Shown here piece by piece: positions 21,564 to 35,730 of a stretch of DNA of 64,000 nucleotides. Origin of the DNA: Agrostemma githago (lineage: Eukaryota > Streptophyta > Magnoliopsida > Caryophyllales > Caryophyllaceae); assembly GCA_958450325.1 (NCBI GenBank), contig OY288243.1, positions 25,946,844 to 26,010,843 on the forward strand, written 5' to 3'. The notes under the pieces were generated by a model. The model did not search any database. It was given only the letters and a program-made list of their open reading frames with translations, and had not been told where the DNA came from. How positions within the stretch are numbered: position 1 is the first letter of the stretch; every line of letters begins with the position of its first letter. The position numbers were made by a program, and so were the translations under genes.

Positions 21564-24500
21564 TGTAATCCCCTATAAAATCTAACGTAATACAGTGGCG
21601 GAAACACTGTAGATGTGGGATTAAAACACACTGTAACTATGTCTTGATTAAATAAAATGGTAAGTCTAAATGGCTAAAATAAAAAAGTAATCCATAAAAG
21701 GGTTTAACAATCCATATTACAAAATTTAATGATCAGCAAAGCAGGATCCGTAACTACTCGCTAGCCCACCCGAATGGAAACACATATATCTGTCATGTTA
21801 AAAACATAACAACCACAATCAGTGAGATGCAACGACGATGTTCTCCCAGCCATATTACAAGATTCTAAACTGTAATTACTATTATATGAAAATAGTAAAA
21901 ACGGAAAACATTAAAACGATATAATCAAAATAAGTTTTCGGAGAAAACTTAATATTAGACAATATTAACATCGAACTTTGAAGGGGATGGACGAAGCAAG
22001 GTGCACACCATGTCACGCACCATCATTACTTACTACTCTATATATTACTATTGTTATCATAAAATGTTGCTGAAGAAGAAACTTAGCAATAAAATATTTT
22101 GACGACGTGAAAGTACCCGCCGGAGATGGAAAAATAAAAAAGCCATCTCCGACCGGCGGTTAAAGCACGAGATTGTGGCAAGCGGAAGGATTTTCGTGGG
22201 GATCGATTTAGGCTAATACCATGTAAGTAGACATAATGGCTTGTCTATATCATTCAACTAGCTCGGTATTTATACCGACGGCTTACAACGAGATACATCG
22301 AATAATGCATCTCGGGAATAACATATACTATTGACAGAATGTCAAGGGACTTTACTAGTTACTACTATTAACTACAATATATTAATATTGTCTAATACTT
22401 AAGAATATTTGCAAACCTGCAAATCAAAACATATTGATAATAATAAAAATATTAAAAATGGCATTATAGATAGAATCAGTGTTGAAGGCTAGACTTTCAC
22501 TAGGATAATATTAAACACTAGTTTAGAGAACTTTAGTCTTAACACATATCGGACTTCAGTCTCTAACTAGACAACTCAACCATAACGGGACTGCGTGCAA
22601 CGACATCCTGGTTTAAGTAGTGCACACCCCTTCTAGATAGCAATTATGTCTAGTTTAGCTGACGACGACTAACACGATATGATATCTAGCTTAAGGTCAA
22701 AACACGCACCCTCCTGGGCAAAATTGTGCCCAGTTCAACGACCAAATGTGCCCAAATAGACACATCGACTTTATAAATGGTGGCAGAAACGTAAACCCAA
22801 GAATATATTACTCTAAACTAGAGCTGATCAAATGGCCCATGCTCGACGACCCAACCCGACCAGGCCCGATTTTTTCAAGGGCTTGGGCCGTCATGTTGGC
22901 CCAAAAAAGCCCGAAGCCCGACCCGATCTTAGCCCGAAATAAATTTTGAGCCGGGTATGGGCCGACCTTAAAGCCCGAATTTTGGCCCGACCCGGCCCGA
23001 TTTTTTTTTAAAAAAAATTTAACATTATTTATGTTTTTAAAATTTTAAACTTCTTTTATGTGGAAATTCATGTGTTTTTTTATCCCAATTTTTTTTAAAA
23101 AAAAAATCATGTGATTTTTGTATGGAAGTTTATGTTTTTTATGTGTTCATAGTTATTATACACGGACACTAATACCGTATATATGAGTGTGTGTATTTGT
23201 ACTGTGATATGTTAGTGTGACACATAATAATACAAAAAATTGTCCAACACCAAAACTATGTGTGAAATGTCTAATCGAGGACTCGAGGTAAAGTTTGTTC
23301 ATATTTCTTAATACGGAGTATTAATATATCATTATGTACTATAGTCGTCCGATTAATTTTGAATAAGTTTTAGTAAAAAAGGGTTTGTTTATTAGTCGGG
23401 TCGACTGCGGGCAAAAAACTCGATTAAATGTTGGTTAATTTGTGCAAATAAATATTTTTTTAAGGTGACGTAAAAAAAATTTAACTTAACCCCAAACAAT
23501 CGTTGTGACCCAAACGGGTCCGAAAAGCCCGCAAGCCCGAAAAAGCCCAAACGGGTTGGGCTTGGGCCTTATAAATCAGCCCGTTTGGGAGCCCTGACCC
23601 GGTCCGACCCGCCAAGTGGGCTGTAATTTTATGGCAAAGCCCGGCCCAAACCCGACCCAACCCGGCCCATGATCACCTCTACTCTAAACCCCACACTTCT
23701 CCTTATTCCATAACTCCAAAATAAAGTCATTATCGATATTCAAAAAAGATAATCATTATAAATAATATGGAGATAAAAGGAATAATCATTATATTCTAAA
23801 AGAGAAAACTTTCTATTTTAGGAAACTTCTATTTTTAGAAACATTACTAAAAATAGCATCATATCAAAATATTGAAAATATTAGTTCATACTAACACAAC
23901 ATTTTTAGTAAACATTATAGATTTATAAAACTAACACTTTCGCTCTTAACGATATAAATTTCTAAAACGAGAATAAATGGGTTTATGAAATTATTGAAAT
24001 ATCATACATGTGTTTATTAAATTAATAAAATGTGCTAAATGTTTTATTATTACTAATTAAGTTGTTTCCAAAATTTTAAAAACTAAAATTCCCTAATGAT
24101 TAATAATTTCCACGAAACAAGCATAAATAGGATTTTACTGCAAATATCAAAACAAATCATTTAACATCTTTTATTAATTAAACAATTAAAAAACTTTAGA
24201 ATATCATAAGAGGTGACTTCATTTTTAAATTTTCAGATTTCAAAATTTTCAAAATAGCTGGAAAATTAATTTATTTAGCTGAAATGGCATATTTTAACGG
24301 TGATTCGCAACTTTGTTCAAAAATCGATACTATCATTTAAAGGCTTCAATAAATAGTATTAAAATTATGTAAAATATTTAAAATACATGTTTCGACATTT
24401 TTTCCGAAAAATAAAATTTCCATAATCTGTTAACTCGGTTTTTAAAGGGTTTTCACGTTAATTGTATAATCTCGACAATAACGATTAATAAAAATAGTAA

Positions 24501-26352
24501 TTACAAAACGATTTAAGTACTAATACCGAAAAATTATTATTAAAACTAAAAATGAGATTTTCCAGGAAATTATATTTTCCAGGAAATTATATTTTCCAAA
24601 AATACCAAAATTCCAGAATTCATAAAATTTAATAAAACCGTCTTTTAAAGCCTGTTTTCACAATTAACGATTTTTTTTAATAGAATTGTCGTTCCTATTG
24701 TTTTTATTAAAACTTTAAAATCATAAAAATGAATATTTCGTAAAAAAACACCGGGAACATTATTTTAAGAATAATACAAAAGTCAGAATTAGAAATCGAA
24801 ATAGCCAACACGTCAGTTATTGATAAACGATGATTTAAATTGATTAATTATCACTCACTTACCAATTCCAAAAAATTATGAAAAATATTAGAAAATTCTT
24901 TTTCATCGGATTAGTCATCCATACAAAATTGCAGATTAAAATCAATTGTCTAAGTATAAAAGCTAAAAATCGGTTTTAATCATTTTTGTTTGAATTGGTA
25001 ATAATTCAATAATCAATTCTTAAAATATCAGAAAAGTAAAAAATCATCCAAAATCATCCAAAATATTATTTTTACAGAATATAAGTATATCTTACATGTT
25101 TAGGCCGAATATTACGATTTTAGTAAAAAATATAACAATTTAATCGTTAATCTCGTAAAAGCGATAAAAATACCGAAACATGCAAATTTTACGATTTTAA
25201 AAATATTCAGAATACAGGAAATACATATATTGCCAAAAATAAAATTATAATGATATACACGTAATTACACAAATAAAACCATGCAATACCGAGTAACATC
25301 GTCGTTACCTTTAATCTAAGTCCGAGTCCACGATGTATTCATCCACCTCCGGGTCTTCCAAAAACCTTACACGAACCAGATTTTAATGGTATAAAAATAC
25401 CATAAGAATGATGAAAAATTAAGGTATATAATGATCTAAAACAACATCGATTATTACCTTAACGAAGGAGGTGGAATAAGGATCTAATAAGGATGAACCA
25501 AAAGACGGAAAGAGGATGATCAAGACTCAATTTTTGCACGAAAATGGGGCTGGTGGCTGCTGCTGAAACACGACACAAAGAGAGGAGAAAGGAGAGGAAT
25601 TGTTTTGCTTATTTTGTAAATGAATGATAAGTAAAGTAAAGGGTTTCTAAGCATAAATGAGATTTTAAAATTGATGAAAACTAGGCAACATGCACTAGCA
25701 TCACACATCCAAGGGAGATGGTGAGGAAGTATGAAAAGTTTGGTGATTATCACCAAATTAAATGGGTGAGGAATAAAATATCTAAAGCATTTTGACCAAG
25801 TTATAAACAAAGTGTAGAAAAAATGTAAAGGTGGTGTGTGACATGGGGTCACGCTCCAAAAGTTCCAAAAATAATCTTCTTTTAGTTGTAAGTTGATAAA
25901 AATGATCGTAAAATTAATACAGGCATTTCCAAGCAATTCGAGTAAACCTCGCGTTAGAAAACAATTATTTACGAAACATCGTAATAAAATCAATAAAGGG
26001 TAACTTTTCAAGAATAAAAATATTTCTTGGTTGGAAATATTATGTAAATGGGTTTAGACATTGTCAGGAAAAGAAATAATTTAAATCCAAGCTTAAAACA
26101 TTAATTCGTAGGGAAATATAATTCCTCGCGAATAAATAAATAGTTTACGACGAAAATCAAATAACTAGGTTTATGTTTGCAAATAAAAAGAATTAAAATA
26201 TTTTAAATAAAACTAAATAATATTTGACTCGAAAAATAATACGACGCTTGGAAAGAAAATAAATAAAGAAGGCAGAAGGCAGAAATGTTACCGAGTCATG
26301 ACAGCGTCATAAAGGAAAAGATAACAGTGCTAGGAAAATAGTGGGTGTTACA
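21564..26352 (-). repeat. LARD-C 5' LTR with nested hAT MITE
   Basis: The minus-strand LTR starts TGTAACACCC at 26352 and ends ATTACA at 21564. Without the 863-bp MITE and its TSD it is about 3.9 kb. Inverted 22500-22640 matches the conserved block seen at 1-90, 10903 and 30953. The 163-aa frame at 25520-26011 is LTR sequence, not a gene. LARD-C interrupts the F' LTR at 26353. Confidence 0.82.
22819..23681. mobile_element. hAT-type MITE
   Basis: The termini TAGAGCTGATCA and (inverted) TAGAGGTGATCATGGGCC are flanked by a perfect 8-bp duplication CTCTAAAC (22811-22818 and 23682-23689), diagnostic of hAT. Both arms are dense in GGCCCGA/GGCCCGACCC motifs (22835-22995 and 23510-23670), giving a foldback. 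The AT-rich middle is non-coding. Confidence 0.85.
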
Positions 26353-27724
26353 GCGACAAGCTGAGCGTCTGGGCTAATACCTTACTAGACTACTGCTCGT
26401 TTTAATTGAACTAATTATCAAACACATAAACTTACACAAAGGACGGGCGCGAAACCTCTGGCGTCTCAGGGTTCAGGCGCACGAGGTCGTGCGCCCTAGC
26501 TCTGAGTGTTGGGGTCTAGACGCGGTTTCCGGGGTTGTTTAGGTGTTTGATTAGTGTTGGTTGTTTACGTTTTAGCTTCCGGTTAGGTGATTTAGCATGC
26601 GATTTAAGTCATGAAGGCAGTAAATCATGCTAAGAAAACGGTAAAGATGCGATAACATAAGTAAATCATGTTAGTAGAATTACACCCTCAGATTGTACAC
26701 TAAACGAAATACGGTGCGTAGACGATAAAGAACGGATCTATAACGACTGCTCAGATTTAGTTATTTTAGTAATTTTGGGTTGAAGTTGCAGACGTTACGT
26801 ATTTTGGATGATTTGGTGTAGGGGGTCGGTCGGACATGCACTGCGACGGGAACCAAGCAGGAGCAAGGTTTGTACACCATATGTGGAATTCGAACTGCAT
26901 GTGTACGTGTCGATTGAGCGGATTACGAATCCTCATTGGGCGACAATAAGACGCATGTTTGAGCTAATTGGATTAAGTGTGAACCCTTTTAGCTTGACCC
27001 TTATTTAAAGAAAAAGGGTAAAGTACTAGATATAGAAACAACCTAGCGACAATCGATTCAGCATAGGATGAACTCGCTGAGCATTAGGAACGCTTGAATT
27101 AATTCTGATTAGGAACCGGATTTATTCGACCCGTTGTCTTGAATATCGTGGAATGCAATAATTTCGACGAGGCTCTGAGTGGTATGCTCGGGGAAGATTT
27201 GACTAGAACGAATATAGATTCCTTGTTGTTCGAAGTCCTTGTCAATCTTGTACGAATTATGAACTCGGGAGAAATCAAAGGAAACGATTGGGTGTTCTTC
27301 TTCGTTCTCATCGAATTATGAACTCGGGAGAATGAGTTATTCGCGGATCAGTTGAATTAATGAATTGTTGATATCGTTGAATTGTTGTCTTAAATGGTCG
27401 AGGAAAGGAGGGTATATATAGTTTTCTTGAGCCTGGATTCGAGCCCATAAGCGCGACATCCCGTGGGTGTGCCCTAATACCGAGGCGCGAGGGTCCTAGC
27501 GCCCTAGTTCTGGAGGCGCGACACCTTCCGCGGTTGAGTTTTCGAGGTCAAGATTAGGAAAACTTTCCAAAACAGAAATATACGTAATACTAAGATATTT
27601 TGACCGGGTTTCTTGCTTCCTAAGGCTTTAGGCGCGTGCATGGGCTTGTGGTTCGGGTTTCGAGGCTCGACTTGGGTTTGACCTGTCGAGATGGGTTTGA
27701 CTTTGCGCTTCGGGTTTCACTTTG
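26353..27724 (-). repeat. Tat-like LTR F', main segment (minus strand)
   Basis: Inverted, this matches F: 27480-27720 pairs with 27990-28156 plus the start of 60331 onward, and 26353-26600 pairs with 60425-60660. F' carries about 850 bp (around 26600-27400) that F lacks. Its first 245 bp lie at 61581-61825, split off by insertion of F. LARD-C cuts it at 26353. The small ORFs inside (such as 26808-27008) are not genes. Confidence 0.75.
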
Positions 27725-28156
27725 TGTAGATACCCAGATTTATACCTGGTGGCTACTGGAACATCCGACAAACACCCGATGATGATCGGACTACAACGCG
27801 ACACGATTTTATGATGTTTCAGATGATTTTTCTATAGAACGGATCAATTAATTACTCGAAAAAATTAATTCAAAATCTAGACGGTCTAGTCGAGTCGTTT
27901 CGGTGCGTCACCACTAATTAGAGTCATTCCGACTCTGGGGCCTCAAATCGGTCCCGAAATGCAAAGTCAAACCCGAGTCAACAGGTCAAACATGAGTCAA
28001 ACCTCAAAACCCGAACTGGGCTCGAGGGTAAGCCCATGCGCGCGTCTAGAAGCCTTAGGAAGCAAGTCATCTCGTCAAAATATCATTAGATTACGTATCT
28101 CTCCGTTTTGGAAAGTTTCCAAATCTTGACCTCAAAAACTAAACCATGGCAGTTGT
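27725..28156 (+). repeat. Solo LTR F, first segment
   Basis: It starts TGTAGATACCC, the Tat-type LTR start also seen at 40871 (TGTAGACACCC). LARD-B interrupts it after 28156 and it resumes at 60331. It was inserted in the opposite orientation into F'; flanking CTTTG (27720-27724) and GTTTG (61581-61585) look like a 5-bp target duplication with one change. Confidence 0.8.
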
Positions 28157-31100
28157 TGTAACACCCGCTATTTTTCTAACTTTTTTTATTCTTTCCGTTA
28201 TGACATCGTCATAACTCTATCACATTTCGGCCTCATATTTCATCATTTTACCAAGCTTTATTTTTGGTTTTAAGTTTAATGATATTTATTTTTAATGTTA
28301 AAGATTTTAACTCTCTTAAATCCATTTATTTGGTTTTCTTCGTAAACTAATTAATTTTCCGTGAGTAATTCTATTTCTCTTTGAATTGACGTTTTTAAGC
28401 TCGGATTTAAGTTATTCCTTTTCCTAAAATGTCTAAACCCATTTATATAATATTTCCATCTAAGAAATATTTTTTTTATTTACGAAAATTTAGCCTTTAA
28501 TGATTTTATTACGAAGTTTCGTAAATAATTATTTTCTAACGCGAGGTTTACTCGAATAGCTTTGAAATACCTTTAACAATTTTACGATTTTCTTTTTATC
28601 AACTTACAAATTATTTTGGGACATTTTCCCACATTTTGGACCGTGACCCCCCTTGGCTCACCCCTACTACATTTTTTTTATACACTTCATTTTATTATGT
28701 TAAACATTAGATATTTATTTCTTTCTTCATTCATTTTGGTGGATTAATACAAACTCTTCACACTCCTCTCACATTCACTCTTGGTTGAAATTTTTGAGGT
28801 GAATGTACCTAGTTTTCATCAACTTTTAAGTAACCATTCATTCCATATCTCTTCACATTTTCCTCTTTATTCATTCTTCCATTTTATTTTAGCAAAAACC
28901 TTTTCTTTCTCCCTCTTTTTGGCTGGTGTTCCTGCCCATTTTCAGCAACCATTTTCGTCCATAATCAAGCTTTGATCGTCCTATTTTCGCCTTCTAAATT
29001 ATCGTCTTTCTTTCCCCTTCGTTAAGGTAATAATCGATGTTATTTCCGATTGTTATTTACCTTGATTCTTTTAGTTTTCTCATGGTATTTTTGTACCATG
29101 TATGTCATGTGATTTAGGATTCTTGGTCGACCCCGAAGCCGACGAATTTATCGTAGACTCGGATTTGGATTGAAGGTAACGTCGTTGTTACTCGGTATTG
29201 CATGATTTTATTTATGTGATTGCATGTATATTTTTATATTTTCTTTTTGACAATATATGTATGTCATATAATCTGGAAAAATTTTAAAAGTTGAAAATTT
29301 GCATGTTTTGATATTTTTATCGCTTTTACGAGATTAACGATTAAATCGTCATATTAATTTGTAAAATCATAATATTCGGCCTAAACATGTAATATATGTT
29401 TATATTCTGTAAAAATGATATTTTTGATGATTTTTAATGATTTAGTATTTTTCTGATATTTTAGTTATCGATTATTGAGTTATTACCGTTTACGGACAAA
29501 AACGATTAAAGGCCGATTTTTAGTTCTAGTACCTAAACATTTTATTTTAATCTGATTTTTGACGTGGTGAAACTTTCTGGTGAAAAAGAATTTTCTGAAG
29601 TTTTCCATAATTTTTCGAAATTGTTAAGTGGATGAATTAATTAATCACTTTAAATCATCGTTTATCGTTAAAACCGTGTTTGTCGTTTAAACTCTCGATT
29701 TCTGGTCTTTGGTTTAAATCTGGAAAATTTATGATTCGGATGATTTCATATTAAAATATAATTTTATGATTTTTAGTGCCTTAATAAAATGTTAGGAACG
29801 ATAAGTTTTATTAATGGAATCGTTAATTGTGAAGGTTTTAAAGACGGTTTTGACGGAAGTTGGTAAATCTGGAACTTTGGAAAATCTGGAAAATTAGTAT
29901 ATTCTGGAAAATGATGATTTTTAGGTTTAATAATAACTTTTAGACATTAATACTTAAATCATTTTGTAATTACTATTTTTATTAATCGTTATTGTCGAGA
30001 TTAGACGATTAACGGGAAAACGCTTTAAAAACCGAGTTTTAGGATTCTGTAAAATTTTATTTTCGGGACAGAATGTCCATAAATATATTTTAACTATTTT
30101 ACGTAATTTTTGTACTATTTATTAAAATTTTAAGTAATAAGTATTGATTTTCGGACAAATTGTGATTTATCGTTAAAATGCTTCTTCTTACCTAAAAGAA
30201 TTATTTTTCCAGCAATTTTGAAAGTATTTAAATCTGAAACTTTAAGATTTAAATCATCCCTTAACATACTCTAAATATATTTGTTGGTTTAATTAAATAA
30301 AAACGTTCAAATATTTAATTTGATGTTTGCCGTAAAATCCTATTTATAATTTTATTGTCGAAACTAATAATAATTAGGGAATTTTAGCTTTATAACTTTT
30401 GAAAACACCCTAATTAGTAATATTAAAATGTTTAAGACAATTTTAATCATTTTATAACGCTTATACGATATTTTAATAATTTCATAAAATTAAATGTTCA
30501 CTTTGGTAATTAATATCGTTAAGGCCGAAAGTATTGGTTTTATAAATCTATATCGTTTACTAAAATGTGATGTTAGTATAAACTAATATCTTCGCTATTT
30601 TGATATGATGCTATTTTTGGTAAAGTTTCTAAAAATAGAAGTTTTCTAAAATAGAAAGTTTCCTCTTTTGAAAAGTGATTCCTTTTCTTTTGTTCTCCTA
30701 TTGTTTGTATTGAATACATCTTTTAATTATCGATAATGGATTGTTTTGGAGTTATGGAATAAGGAAAAGTGTGGGTTTAGAGTAATATAGTCTGGGATGT
30801 ACGTTTTACCATCAACTATAAAGCTGGTGTGTCTATGTTAAGACACATTGGTCGTTGAACTGAGCATGGTTTGTGTTCAGAAGTGTGTATATTTTGACCT
30901 TAAACTAAGATATCGCATCGTGTAAGTCACCGTCGGATTGAACTGGATTACGGTTGGTGTCCAGGAGGGGTGTACATTACTTAAGCCAGGACCTCGCAGC
31001 ACGCAGTCCTGTTATAGTTGAGTTGCCTAGTTAGAGACCGAAGTCTGATTTATTTTGACTAAGTTCTCGAAGCTAGTTTAGTATTGTCCTAGTGAAAGTC

Positions 31101-31646
31101 TAGATTCTACATTAATCCTATCCATAACGCCATTTTGAATATTTTTATTATTATCGATATAATTTTGATTTGCAGGTTGGCAAGTGTTTTATGTTTTCTC
31201 CGGAAAACTCATTTTTATTATATTGTTTCGATACGTGAAGTTTTTCACTGAAAACTTATTTTCATTATAATGTTTTACTGTTTTCCGTCTTTACTATTTT
31301 TCCTATATTAGTAATTACTGTTTTAAAATCCTGTTATACGGCTGGGAGAACGTTGACGTTGCTCCTCACTGATTGTGGCTGTTATGTTTTTAACATGACA
31401 GGTATGCATGTTTTCGAGTGTGGGCTAGCGGGCAGACATGATCCTTGCTCGATTAATTTTAATAATTATGTTTTGTGGATTGTTAAACTCCTTTGTGGAT
31501 TTATTTAATTTTTGGCCATTTTATTTGGGGCCTAATGTTTGACTTTACCATTTATATTTTTATAAAAATATAGTTACAGCGTGTTATAATCCCGACTCTA
31601 CAGTGTTTCCGCCACTTTATCGCGTTAGAATTTCTAGGGGATTACA
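28157..31646 (+). repeat. LARD-B 5' LTR
   Basis: A complete 3490-bp LTR from TGTAACACCC to ATTACA, preceded by target duplication GTTGT (28152-28156). It aligns through its length with 34582-35231 plus 57199-57264 plus 57564-60325 (3478 bp together). The 64-aa frame at 28781-28975 is LTR sequence. Confidence 0.92.
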
Positions 31647-34581
31647 GTTGGTATCAGAGCATCACTGCTCCCGACGCTTACACCTGAAATTAGGGAAAAT
31701 ACCAGTAAATTATTTAAACAGTAAATAAAAAAAAATATTGTTAGAAATGGGTAGAAACAGATAAGGACTTAACTGTTAAGATTATCTGTTCCTGAACTCA
31801 ATGATTAGCATTGAATATTTGTTGCTTTTGTTGGAAGAAGACGAATGAACAAGATGTTGATAGGATGCTGCTCCAGATCGGGACAAGACCGTCTTAGAAC
31901 TCTCAACGCCTGTTGACTCGAGTGGACAACTTGGTGCTCCAAGAAAGATGTCGATGGTGACTTTTAGCTCCGGTTCAGTTTACTTAAACTACAGGCAAGA
32001 TGATTAAGAGTAGATTCCTGTTCCATGATGTCGCAGTAGATCCAGATGGAGCGACCCAAGACTTGTGTGCTCGTTCCTCTACAAGAAGATGAAGTAATCC
32101 ATTTGGATCCCTCGTGAACTCTGGAGGCCCGAAGATTATCCTCTGGTTCCAGAACTTAGTAATATAGGGTCATCGACTCTTTTCTTCCTTCCTCTACTTC
32201 TTCTCATTCTTCTCTTTTATATTCTCCTCTTCATCCGCTTGATGAATCCTTGTTATATTCTTCTACTCTACCATCTTTCTCTTGAGATTCTTTGGTTAGA
32301 CCGAATTTTGTCTTAGTGAACCCGTGAAAAGTTATAGATGTTTGAGGTTTGGTCAACCCCTGTTACGTGGTTAGAAAATTGTGAGTTATACCTTGTTATC
32401 TATCTTAGTAAGCTTTTGAGGATCGATTTGAATGATAAATTGTCGATTAATGGAATTAGGTTGGTACTTAAGATTTTGAACCTTGGGTTATAGGTTACTT
32501 GATTATTTGGAGGACTTAAAGTTGAATAATCTATTGAAGTAGCAAGAGTATATCATATTTGATGGATACCTAGTACCTAACCTAGAACCGAACTAAGTGT
32601 AACTGATAATATTACTTGGGATTCTTACCTAATGCTTATTTGATGGATGCATCGCGAATATTTGGGATCATAGAGTATTGTTTAAGGTGTTAAGACTGAG
32701 TGTTGTGGTACCATTGAAGGTTTTCATTAATGTTGTTAGAAATTTTGGTGGACATAGATTACCCGTGTTTCTTAAGGATTAGATCGTTGATCGTTGTTTA
32801 AGGTAGTAACCTATGAACTTTGGAGTTGATTGATTTAACATGGATAAATTGTTGTTAACCTTGAAAAGGAGAAACATGTTACAATTAGAGGTTGTATTTA
32901 TCGCGTTGTTTTGAGGAATACTTAATGCGAATCATCTTGATGGATTTATAGTTCAAAACCCTTAGACCAACGAGATTGTGGCTTCGTTGAGTTAATATTT
33001 TGGTGGTTTCGCTGTTACGATATGAAATTTGGTGGAATTCTCAGAAACCTTAGTCGAATGACGTGTTCGAAGATGTGAGTGTCTGCGCCATTACCTATAG
33101 GTTTGAGCGTGTTTGAGGACTTGTTGTACTTTCCCAACTTCTGTACTTGTGGCATTATAAATATGTTGGTGATCATTTTTGAGGATTTCGTACTCGAGCA
33201 TTGTTAATTGGTGAATTTTATTTAGTGTTCCTTACTCGAGAAATTTGAAGTATAACTCGAGTTTATACCTTATGAGCTTTGAATTTATGAGCCTTAGTGA
33301 TTACGAGTTTGGATATGTTTTGATAATCGCTGGAATCGTAATTAATGGATTAGTCTAAATCATTTGAGGATTCTTACCATACTAATTGAAAGATTATATA
33401 AGTATGTAAGACTTAATTTTGGAGGCGGTGACAATTGATAATTTTGGAGGTGGTAGATTAAGTAGGACCACCCTGTGTCGATATTGGACTTAGCGTTATT
33501 TGATGGGCCAATTACGAACCCGTATTTGTGAGAGTCGTGCTAGGGATCTTGAGATGATTAATTTCTTCTATAATCCTTGATAGTTCTTTTCGATTCTCAA
33601 CTCCGTCTTCCTTTCTGCTTCTCTTGAATTCTGTTACCGCATCTGCTGCTAATCCCTTCGACCTTTATCGATTTTGAAAACTCTTATTTTAATTTATTAT
33701 CTATCATTGTTCTATTTACCCGTTAACCATTTTTCGAACTACCTATTTTATAAAAAGTTTGACTAACTTAAACTTTTCGGGTATCGTTAAAAATATTTTT
33801 GAATTATAATTTAAGAACTTTATACTTCACTTTTGTTTTATCTTTGGTTGATATTTATATTTAGATTTGTTTCAAAATGCCTTAATAATTTATTTTAAAT
33901 TATTTCAAAATTATTTCATTTTTATTTTTCAAGCAATCGGACTTTTATGAAGACTTTCATATTTCCATATTCAATTTCTATATGATTATTACATAAAACT
34001 TTTTAACATTGTCGAAATTATTTTATGTTCAGGTTTGGTAACATTTTTGAAAACTTTCATAATTACTTTGATAACATTTTCAAAATTTTAATATTTTGAA
34101 ATTAGTTTTCGTTTTATTGTTGGTGGACTTTTGAATCTGTTACTGAAAATTTTTGACGACTGGTTCGATTTTTACTGACTACTTTTGATTTCCCATAACT
34201 AAATTTTGTTTCATCAGAAAAGGAATATTATCGAATTTCTTAATCAAAATATTTTACTTTCATTTTGAAAATACTTTGGTTATCCTATTTCCTTAAAGTT
34301 TGTTTACAAATGTTATTTGACATCATTGTTATATCAAATAACTTTACTTTAAGATTTCACTAATTAAAAGATTTTAAACTCCGGGTAGCTTAGCCCAAAT
34401 TCCTTTCGAAATAAATATTTGCATTAGATTTCGTATCACTTTGAGAGTTGTAAAATTTTTCTTTTAAAGCAAAATTCTTATGCGAATTCTTTTTATCCTC
34501 ATCCTTTCGAGTGGGGTAATCTTGACTCCTTTCTTCTTATTCTTAGTTTCCAGGACGAAACTTTCTTTTAGTGGGGAGGAT
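31647..34581 (+). repeat. LARD-B internal domain, non-coding
   Basis: A 2935-bp core homologous to the LARD-A and LARD-C cores and without any retroviral-type protein frame. It ends with polypurine tract AGTGGGGAGGAT (34570-34581). The parts that match LARD-A include 31830-32130 and 32290-32990 (against 820-1150 and 1450-2200). Confidence 0.85.
31648..31660 (+). other. LARD-B primer-binding site (tRNA-iMet type)
   Basis: TTGGTATCAGAGC follows the LTR after one base. Confidence 0.9.
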
Positions 34582-35231
34582 TGTAACACCCGCTATTTTT
34601 CTAGCTTTTTTTATTATTTCCGTTATGACATTGTCATAACTCTATCACATTTCGGCCTCATATTTCATCATTTTACCAAGCTTTATTTTTAGTTTTAAGT
34701 TTAATGATATTTATTTTTAATGTTAAAGATTTTAACTCTCTTAAATCCATTTATTTGGTTTTCTTCGTAAACTAATTAATTTTCCGTGAGGAATTCTATT
34801 TCTCTTTGAATTGACGTTTTTAAGCTCGGATTTAAGTTATTCCTTTTCCTAAAATGTCTAAACCCGTTTATATAATATTTCCATCTAAGAAATATTATTT
34901 TTATTTACAAAAATTTAGCCTTTAATGATTTCATTACGAAGTTTCGTAAATAATTATTTTCTATCGCGAGGTTTACTCGAATTGCTTTGAAATACCTTTA
35001 ACAATTTTACGATTTTCTTTTTATCAACTTACAAATTATTTTGGGACATTTTCCCATATTTTGGACCGTGACCTCCCTTGGCTCACCCCTACTACATTTT
35101 TTTTATACACTTCATTTTATTATGTTAAACATTAGATATTTATTTCTTTCTTCATTCATTTTGGTGGATTAAAACAAACTCTTCACACTCCTCTCACATT
35201 CACTCTTGGTTGAAATTTTTGAGGTGAGTGT

Positions 35232-35716
35232 TCTAAGAATTATGGTTCTAATACAATATATGTGGACAACATTATTTGGAACTATTGTATTTATTAACTA
35301 TCATTAAAGTTGAGCCCAAATACGTGATCCGTCATAATACAAATGATACGGGCTTATTTACGTCTTATAAAGTATGGGTCGGATATTATAATAGTGTAGA
35401 GACCCATTAGGGCTTTATGGGATATATGATGGGCTTATCCACTAAAGGCGACTGATATAGGTCATAAGGGTTTAACCACCCCTCCCTATATATAGTCAGG
35501 GTTATGGTCCCTGACAGCACACTTTAGACCTAATCTCACATATATCCCATCGGTATGGAGAAACCAAAAGACGAGTGTGTCTGTTAGAAGACTATAATCG
35601 GGTGATTCCCAATCCACCTCCCTTCTCCAATTGAGTCAGGTACGCTTCCGCTATTCGGTATATACCAATTAATTTAGTATGAAGTTTCAAGTCTTGGGGT
35701 CAGATTAAATCTAACA
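35232..35716 (+). repeat. Copia H 5' LTR
   Basis: A 485-bp LTR that starts TCTAAGAATT where the 3' copy has TGTAAGAATT, so the terminal TG is mutated, and ends CTAACA. The target duplication is AGTGT (35227-35231) against AATGT (57194-57198); the LARD-B 5' LTR has AATGT at the matching site. A TATA box (TATATATA) lies at 35487-35494. By eye about eight differences separate the two H LTRs. Confidence 0.9.
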
Positions 35717-35717
35717 A

Positions 35718-35730
35718 TTGGTATCAGAGC
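35718..35730 (+). other. Copia H primer-binding site (tRNA-iMet type)
   Basis: TTGGTATCAGAGC follows the LTR after one base. Confidence 0.9.

Noticed and set aside
22835..23670. GGCCCG-rich stretches as a CpG island or gene promoter
   Set aside because: They are the arms of an hAT MITE with an exact 8-bp duplication.
25520..26011. 163-aa minus-strand ORF as a membrane protein gene
   Set aside because: It lies in the LARD-C LTR, is hydrophobic because of AT-rich sequence, and is not kept in the LARD-B LTR.
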